Positions 59,838-64,000 of a DNA stretch of 64,000 nt are shown here, in pieces. Where the stretch lies: positions 1 through 64,000 of the forward strand of contig JACPQM010000069.1 in NCBI GenBank assembly GCA_016190505.1, in the 5' to 3' direction. The notes under the pieces were generated by a model. That model worked only from the letters and a program-made list of their open reading frames with translations. It was not told the DNA's origin and searched no databases. How positions within the stretch are numbered: the stretch's first letter is position 1; the number at the start of each line of letters is the position of its first letter. The translations under genes were made by a program, and so were the position numbers. The DNA comes from Chloroflexota bacterium. Lineage in GTDB: Bacteria; Chloroflexota; Dehalococcoidia; JACPQK01.

Positions 59838-60938
59838 TCAGGGCACTGCTCCCAGATGTCCGGCATAGTAGAGTTCGCCCAGCCCCAGTTCTTTTAACGC
59901 CTTTCGGATACCGCGAATACTCGCCACCGGCTTCACCTTGGTTTCCCCATTCTCCTTCCAGACGATGAGCACGCTTTCCGGGGGCACATGATCAAGTAAA
60001 TATGGCGAGTGCGTGGTGATGATGACCTGGGAGTGGCGGCTGCCAGCCTTGAGTATCTCCGCCAGGTACTCCATCTGGTGGGAGTGCAGATGTGTATCGG
60101 GGTTCTCGAAAGCTACCAGGGGCGGAGGCTCTGGGACCAGCAGGGCAAGCAGAGTGGCCACCAAACGCACGCTGCCCTCGGACATGTTCCACGCCGGAAT
60201 GCGGCCCGGGATGCCCTTCTCCCGCCAGGCGACGTAGGTCTTGCCGTCTTCTGTAAGCGGCGAAAGCAGCTTCTCCACCTCTGGAATTGCCGCCTTCAGG
60301 TGCTCTTCGACTTCGGAGAAGACCTCGCTTTGCTCGCTGAATATCCAATGGAGGAGAGTGGCGACGTTGCCGCCATCGGGCGTGAGGCGAGTCTGCTTGG
60401 CTACTGGCTGCGGCTGGCGCATGACGTGGGCCAGGAAATCATAGAACGTCCAGCTTGACATGAGTCTCCTGGCTGCCGTTCTGCCGCTATTTCCAGGTGG
60501 GACAAGGAGGCTCTCTTGAGGCCCAACTGGGAATTCAGTTTTGTCGCCATGTACCAGACCGTCCTCACCTCTCAGAAAACCAGTTTCGCCACCAGAAAGG
60601 GCCTCCTTCTTGACCTTGACGTCCCTTTCAAATGTCGGTCCTTGCACTTCGAGTGCATATTCGAAAACATTACTGTCACGGTGCGGTGGCTGCCATAGCA
60701 CATGCAGCGAGATTAGGCGTTCTTGGTCGCCTCCCCACGCAACCTCTTTGAAGCCGTGCCGTCTTTCAAATGGCAGGTCCGTCCGACCTGTCGTTGCTAC
60801 TTCCGAGAGGAAGCGCAGGCAGTCCAGGATGTTGCTCTTGCCTGCGGCGTTGGGGCCTACTAGCACCGTCAGCGGCTTTAGCGGGATCTCGATGTCCTTG
60901 AGGCTCTTGTAGTTCTGGACCCGCAAGGTCTCTATCAT
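59838..60938 (-). CDS. RecF/OLD-like AAA ATPase
   Basis: 366 residues from ATG 60938 (60947 possible). Walker A GPNAAGKSN after MIETLRVQNYKSL, a signature-like MSEGSVRLVATL, Walker B LVAFENPDTHLHSHQ and ITTHSPYLLDHV. It has no nuclease domain of its own, so the downstream TOPRIM-like gene is its natural partner. Such pairs are often phage-defence or DNA-repair systems. Confidence 0.83.
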   Translation of the reverse strand: MIETLRVQNYKSLKDIEIPLKPLTVLVGPNAAGKSNILDCLRFLSEVATTGRTDLPFERRHGFKEVAWGGDQERLISLHVLWQPPHRDSNVFEYALEVQGPTFERDVKVKKEALSGGETGFLRGEDGLVHGDKTEFPVGPQESLLVPPGNSGRTAARRLMSSWTFYDFLAHVMRQPQPVAKQTRLTPDGGNVATLLHWIFSEQSEVFSEVEEHLKAAIPEVEKLLSPLTEDGKTYVAWREKGIPGRIPAWNMSEGSVRLVATLLALLVPEPPPLVAFENPDTHLHSHQMEYLAEILKAGSRHSQVIITTHSPYLLDHVPPESVLIVWKENGETKVKPVASIRGIRKALKELGLGELYYAGHLGAVP

Positions 60939-60973
60939 CGCGCCCATTCTAGCACTTTCTTGGCGCTGGCTCA

Positions 60974-61001
60974 TTGACACGGCCTGGCCTCGGTCTACAA
61001 T
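60974..61001 (+). promoter_or_regulatory. Promoter of the metallothionein-like gene
   Basis: TTGACA (60974-60979), 16-base spacer and TACAAT (60996-61001), followed by a TAGGAG site before ATG 61021. Confidence 0.7.
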
Positions 61002-61020
61002 AGGGTTATAGGAGCGAGTC

Positions 61021-61209
61021 ATGGTGGCCTGCGCTTTTTGCAAAGAGCCTGTGGATGACAAGGAAGCTGTGACCCAGGGCGGGAAGCTCTACTGCTGCGA
61101 GGCCTGCGCCTTTCAGGGCAGCCTCAAGAAGGGGAGCATCTGCGGCTCGCAGTCCAGTGTGGAAGCCGGCATGGCGTACAACCGCCGCCAGGCGCAGAGC
61201 ACTGAATAG
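61021..61209 (+). CDS. Metallothionein-like small Cys-rich protein
   Basis: 62 residues. CAFCKEPVDDKEAV...GKLYCCEACA...GSICGS follows the bacterial SmtA/BmtA-type metallothionein pattern (CxxC, GKxYCCxACA). It has six Cys. Probable zinc binding or storage. Confidence 0.68.
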   Translation: MVACAFCKEPVDDKEAVTQGGKLYCCEACAFQGSLKKGSICGSQSSVEAGMAYNRRQAQSTE

Positions 61210-61301
61210 GTGCTACGCGGGGCGCGCGCCCCGTCGTGGGGTGTCGCCTGCGGCGGACCGCTCTCCTGGTGTTGGGGGGTTGGCTTGATGGGTGAACGGT
61301 G

Positions 61302-61307
61302 TATAAT
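61302..61307 (+). promoter_or_regulatory. -10 box of a leaderless promoter for the epimerase gene
   Basis: TATAAT ends 9 bases before ATG 61317. A -35-like TTGGCT lies 16 bases upstream. No ribosome site is present. Confidence 0.6.
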
Positions 61308-61316
61308 CGCCCCTGT

Positions 61317-62252
61317 ATGGCATCGAAGGTGCTGGTTACCGGCGGGGCTGGTTTCATCGGGTCCCACGTAGTGGACGCCTGTGTGGACAACGGCTACGAC
61401 GTGGCTGTGGTGGACGACCTGTCCACTGGCCGGCTCGAGAACGTGCACCCACGGGCGCGTTTCTACCAGGTGGACCTGAACGAGCCATCTCTCGCCGAGG
61501 TGCTGGAGACGGAGCGCCCCCAGGTGGTCGTCCATCACGCCGCGCAGATCAGCGTCAAGGTCTCCATGCAGGACCCATATCGGGATGCCCAGGTCAATGT
61601 CCTGGGTAGCTTGCGCCTGTTCCAGCTCTGTCACCAGTCTGGGGTGCGAAAGGTCGTCTTCGCCTCCAGCGGTGGCGCAATCTACGGCGATCCCCAGCGC
61701 CTTCCCTGCGACGAGGACCAGCCCACCCTACCTCTAAGTCCCTACGGCATTGCCAAGATGACCGTGGAGCATTATCTACGGGTGATGTGCCCCATATGGG
61801 GACTGGACTATACCATCTTGCGCTACGGCAACGTGTACGGGCCGCGGCAGGACCCTCAGGGGGAAGCGGGTGTAGTGGCCATCTTCACCGGCCGCATGCT
61901 CAGAGGCGAGCCTGTGACCATCAACGGCGACGGAGAACAGACCCGGGACTACGTATACGTGGGCGACCTGACGAGCGCCAACCTGCTAGCTCTGGACAAG
62001 GGATCAAGCGAAGCGTGTAATATCGGCTCCGGTGCGCCGGCGTCAGTCAACGAGGTCTTTGCACACCTGGCCCGTCTCACGGGCTACACGCTATCCCCAC
62101 ACCATGGCGCCCCGCTTTCCGGTGAGGTCAGGCACATCTATCTGAGTGTGGACAGGGCTTGGCGGGTGCTGGGCTGGCAGCCCACCATCAGGCTTGGCGG
62201 GGGCCTGGCACGTACTGTGGACTTCTTCCGCAGTGCTGCGCCGGCCCGGTAA
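61317..62252 (+). CDS. NAD-dependent epimerase/dehydratase (UDP-glucose 4-epimerase-like)
   Basis: 311 residues from ATG 61317; an ORF start at 61299 lies inside the -10 box. Rossmann GGAGFIGSH, Ser in FASSGG, Tyr/Lys in PYGIAKM, and NxxYGPRQ-type YGNVYGPRQ. It acts on nucleotide sugars, probably galactose/glucose or related, for envelope polysaccharide. Confidence 0.9.
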   Translation: MASKVLVTGGAGFIGSHVVDACVDNGYDVAVVDDLSTGRLENVHPRARFYQVDLNEPSLAEVLETERPQVVVHHAAQISVKVSMQDPYRDAQVNVLGSLRLFQLCHQSGVRKVVFASSGGAIYGDPQRLPCDEDQPTLPLSPYGIAKMTVEHYLRVMCPIWGLDYTILRYGNVYGPRQDPQGEAGVVAIFTGRMLRGEPVTINGDGEQTRDYVYVGDLTSANLLALDKGSSEACNIGSGAPASVNEVFAHLARLTGYTLSPHHGAPLSGEVRHIYLSVDRAWRVLGWQPTIRLGGGLARTVDFFRSAAPAR

Positions 62253-62298
62253 CCCCGTGCTGCGGCTTGGAACACCGGGTAGCCGCCACCAGCCAACG

Positions 62299-63039
62299 TC
62301 ACAGCGATGCCAGCCGCCGCCGTATGCGCAGCAGGTCTCGCAGGACCTGGTAGGCCAGGGGCCAAAGCCGCAGCTTGCTTTGCCTGCGGTTGGTCCAGGT
62401 CACCGGCATCTCCACGACGGAGTGCCCGAAATGCTGGGCCAGGCCCAACAGCTCTACGTCAAACAAGAAGCCGTCAGTGGTAAGCAGGGGAAACAGCTTC
62501 TGGGCGACGGCGCTGCGAAAGAACTTGAAGCCGCACTGGCTGTCGCGGACTCCCTTCAGGCCCACCAGTGAGTTCGCCGCCAGGCGAAAGTTACGGGAGA
62601 CCAGCCGCCGGTACCAGGGCTGGGGCACCAGTATGTGAGCGCCCCGCACCCGCCGGGAGGCGATGACGACGTCCGCTCCCTGCCCCAGGTGGGAGAGTGC
62701 GCCGACGACGGCCGAGAGGTCGGTGGACAGGTCCGCGTCCATGAACCCCGCATAGCGGCCTCTGGCCGCCAACATCCCTGTCTTCACGGCACAGCCCTTG
62801 CCCCGGTTCACTTCGTGGCGTATGACGCGGAAACGCGGGTCCCCCTGGGTGGCGCCAGCCGCCGCAGCCGAGGTATCATCCCCGCTCCCATCGTCCACGA
62901 CGATGACCTCCCAGCTTCGGGGGCCACGGTACGTTTCCAGGTAGTCCCGCAACCGGAGAAGGGCGTCGCGTATCCCCTGGCCCTCGTGATAGGCCGGCAC
63001 CACGATGGAGAGCTCTATGTCCTCTGAGTCGGAGGGCAT
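62299..63039 (-). CDS. Family 2 glycosyltransferase (dolichyl-phosphate glucosyltransferase-like)
   Basis: 246 residues from ATG 63039, chosen because the promoter TATAAT (63058-63053) overlaps the earlier start. ELSIVVPAYHEGQGI, VDDGSGDD, FMDADLSTD, DSQCGFKFF. It transfers a sugar to a polyprenyl phosphate. Confidence 0.87.
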   Translation of the reverse strand: MPSDSEDIELSIVVPAYHEGQGIRDALLRLRDYLETYRGPRSWEVIVVDDGSGDDTSAAAAGATQGDPRFRVIRHEVNRGKGCAVKTGMLAARGRYAGFMDADLSTDLSAVVGALSHLGQGADVVIASRRVRGAHILVPQPWYRRLVSRNFRLAANSLVGLKGVRDSQCGFKFFRSAVAQKLFPLLTTDGFLFDVELLGLAQHFGHSVVEMPVTWTNRRQSKLRLWPLAYQVLRDLLRIRRRLASL

Positions 63040-63052
63040 GCGATTCTTGGGT

Positions 63053-63093
63053 ATTATAGCAGGGTATCTGGGCAAACGGGGCTGTGATATAAT
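63053..63093. promoter_or_regulatory. Divergent leaderless promoters for the glycosyltransferase and larB
   Basis: TATAAT on the minus strand (63058-63053) is about 14 bases before the glycosyltransferase ATG. TGATATAAT on the plus strand (-10 63088-63093) is 12 bases before the larB GTG. Neither gene has a ribosome site. Confidence 0.65.
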
Positions 63094-63104
63094 CGGGGCG
63101 CCTG

Positions 63105-63857
63105 GTGGTCAACATAGACTCCAACTACCTTGTACAGCTTCTGTCCGGCGTGCGCAGTGGAGAGTTGCCAGTAGACGAGGCTCTCTCCCGATTGCGTACC
63201 CTTCCCTATCAGGACCTTGGTTTTGCCAGGGTGGACCATCATCGTTCCCTGCGCCTGGGGTTTCCCGAGGTTGTCCTGGGCCTGGGCAAAACCGCCGAGC
63301 AGATCGCGTCCATAGTGGACTCGCTGGCCTCCCGGAACGGCCGGGTGCTGGTCACCCGGGCCAGCCCTGAGGCCTATGCCCTGGTCAAACAGAAGCATGA
63401 CGTCGCGCTATACCACGAGGCGGCCCGGGCCATCACCGTCGGGCAGCCGGAGTCACCGCTGCGGCCGGGTGTGGCCGTGGTCTGTGCGGGCACGGCCGAC
63501 CTGTCCGTGGCAGAGGAGGCTTGCGTCACCGCCACCATCATGGGCAACGAGGTAGAGCGCCACTACGATGTGGGTGTGGCCGGGGTTCACCGCTTGCTGG
63601 ACATTGTGCCGCGACTCCAAGGGTCCCGGGCCATTGTGGTGGTGGCCGGTATGGAGGGTGCATTGCCCAGCCTGGTGGGTGGCCTGGCCGGGACTCCGGT
63701 GATTGCTGTCCCCACCAGCGTGGGATATGGGGCCAGCTTCGGGGGATTGGCCCCGTTGCTGGCCATGCTCAACTCCTGCGCACCGGGTGTAGCCGTGGTG
63801 AACATAGACAACGGTTTTGGGGCGGGGTATCTGGCCGCCCTGATCAACAGGGGTTAG
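63105..63857 (+). CDS. larB: Nickel-pincer cofactor biosynthesis protein LarB
   Basis: 250 residues. RVDHHRSLRLGFPEVVLG, VVCAGTADLSVAEEA and TSVGYGASFGG are typical of LarB, a PurE-like carboxylase/hydrolase making the lactate-racemase cofactor. The GTG start fits a leaderless transcript. larC and larE are not in the window. Confidence 0.92.
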   Translation: MVNIDSNYLVQLLSGVRSGELPVDEALSRLRTLPYQDLGFARVDHHRSLRLGFPEVVLGLGKTAEQIASIVDSLASRNGRVLVTRASPEAYALVKQKHDVALYHEAARAITVGQPESPLRPGVAVVCAGTADLSVAEEACVTATIMGNEVERHYDVGVAGVHRLLDIVPRLQGSRAIVVVAGMEGALPSLVGGLAGTPVIAVPTSVGYGASFGGLAPLLAMLNSCAPGVAVVNIDNGFGAGYLAALINRG

Positions 63858-63859
63858 AC

Positions 63860-64000
63860 ATGGCGGGTATTGAGGCTCAGGTCTTAGAGTTCATCCGCAC
63901 GGTATATGACGTGGTGGGTTGGCCTGGCGTGGTCTTGATGATGGCCATTGAGAGCGCCTGCGTCCCGCTGCCCAGCGAGATCATCATGCCCCTCAGCGGG
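63860..64000 (+). CDS. DedA-family membrane protein, 3' truncated by window edge
   Basis: The first 47 codons are visible. VYDVVGWPGVVLMMAIESACVPLPSEIIMPLSG is the conserved DedA N-terminal helix and re-entrant loop. It starts 2 bases after larB. Confidence 0.8.
   Translation, partial: MAGIEAQVLEFIRTVYDVVGWPGVVLMMAIESACVPLPSEIIMPLSG

Overview
The window is about 64 kb of GC-rich bacterial chromosome. Gene content points to an anaerobic or facultative Chloroflexota, probably Dehalococcoidia-like: CISM-type molybdoenzymes, XDH-type and hydantoinase/acetone-carboxylase-type catabolic genes, citramalate-route isoleucine synthesis, a selenoprotein SelD, many sites compatible with leaderless transcription, and GTAGGGGC-type palindromes between genes. 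That placement is inference; no rRNA or phylogenetic marker was compared.

Region 1 (1-5360, + strand) is a catabolic run: partial dihydropyrimidinase-like amidohydrolase, nitrilase-family hydrolase, XDH-type molybdenum subunit, and an acyl-CoA dehydrogenase lacking the usual catalytic Glu. Region 2 (5468-14146) is an integrated element in a tRNA-Arg(TCT) gene, bounded by perfect 48-bp direct repeats. It carries a tyrosine recombinase, AbrB-like protein, primase-polymerase, P-loop replication helicase with an iteron-like repeat cluster in its 3' end, an OB/cold-shock-like protein, an HTH/coiled-coil/zinc protein, small unknowns, and an HTH regulator behind repeated operator half-sites. In the predicted excised circle a small ORF at the right end joins the integrase frame across the att site.

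Region 3 (14355-24993, - strand) holds a large molybdopterin oxidoreductase, a possible HEPN pair, a remnant of a second molybdoenzyme gene, a broken REP-associated transposase with its palindromes, and a HyuB/HyuA carboxylase operon. HyuB carries a fused acetone-carboxylase-gamma-like zinc domain whose linker contains a palindromic repeat, and two unknown genes sit between hyuB and hyuA. Region 4 (25037-40505) is mostly housekeeping: typA, a MEDS hybrid kinase, an IscA-like protein, HNH, ricT, holB, lysA, an MBL hydrolase, an AhpD-like protein, a PrsW-like protease, TM2, TatD, nitroreductase, a PspC/LiaF/Yip1 envelope operon, and tRNA-Lys and tRNA-Leu.

Region 5 (40572-50025) has an oligopeptide ABC ATPase pair, an SDR, and leuC-leuD, leuB and cimA, which together fit the citramalate route to 2-oxobutyrate and isoleucine. 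Region 6 (50034-53975) has a MazEF-like pair, a JAMM protease, selD with an in-frame UGA and SECIS-like hairpin, cysK, a HigA remnant and a VapBC-like pair. Region 7 (54227-59276) is a Psr/Phs-like molybdoenzyme, ferredoxin and NrfD complex with a PD-(D/E)XK-like gene inside it. Region 8 (59234-64000) has an AAA ATPase with a frameshifted TOPRIM-like partner, a metallothionein-like protein, an epimerase, a glycosyltransferase, larB and the start of a DedA gene.
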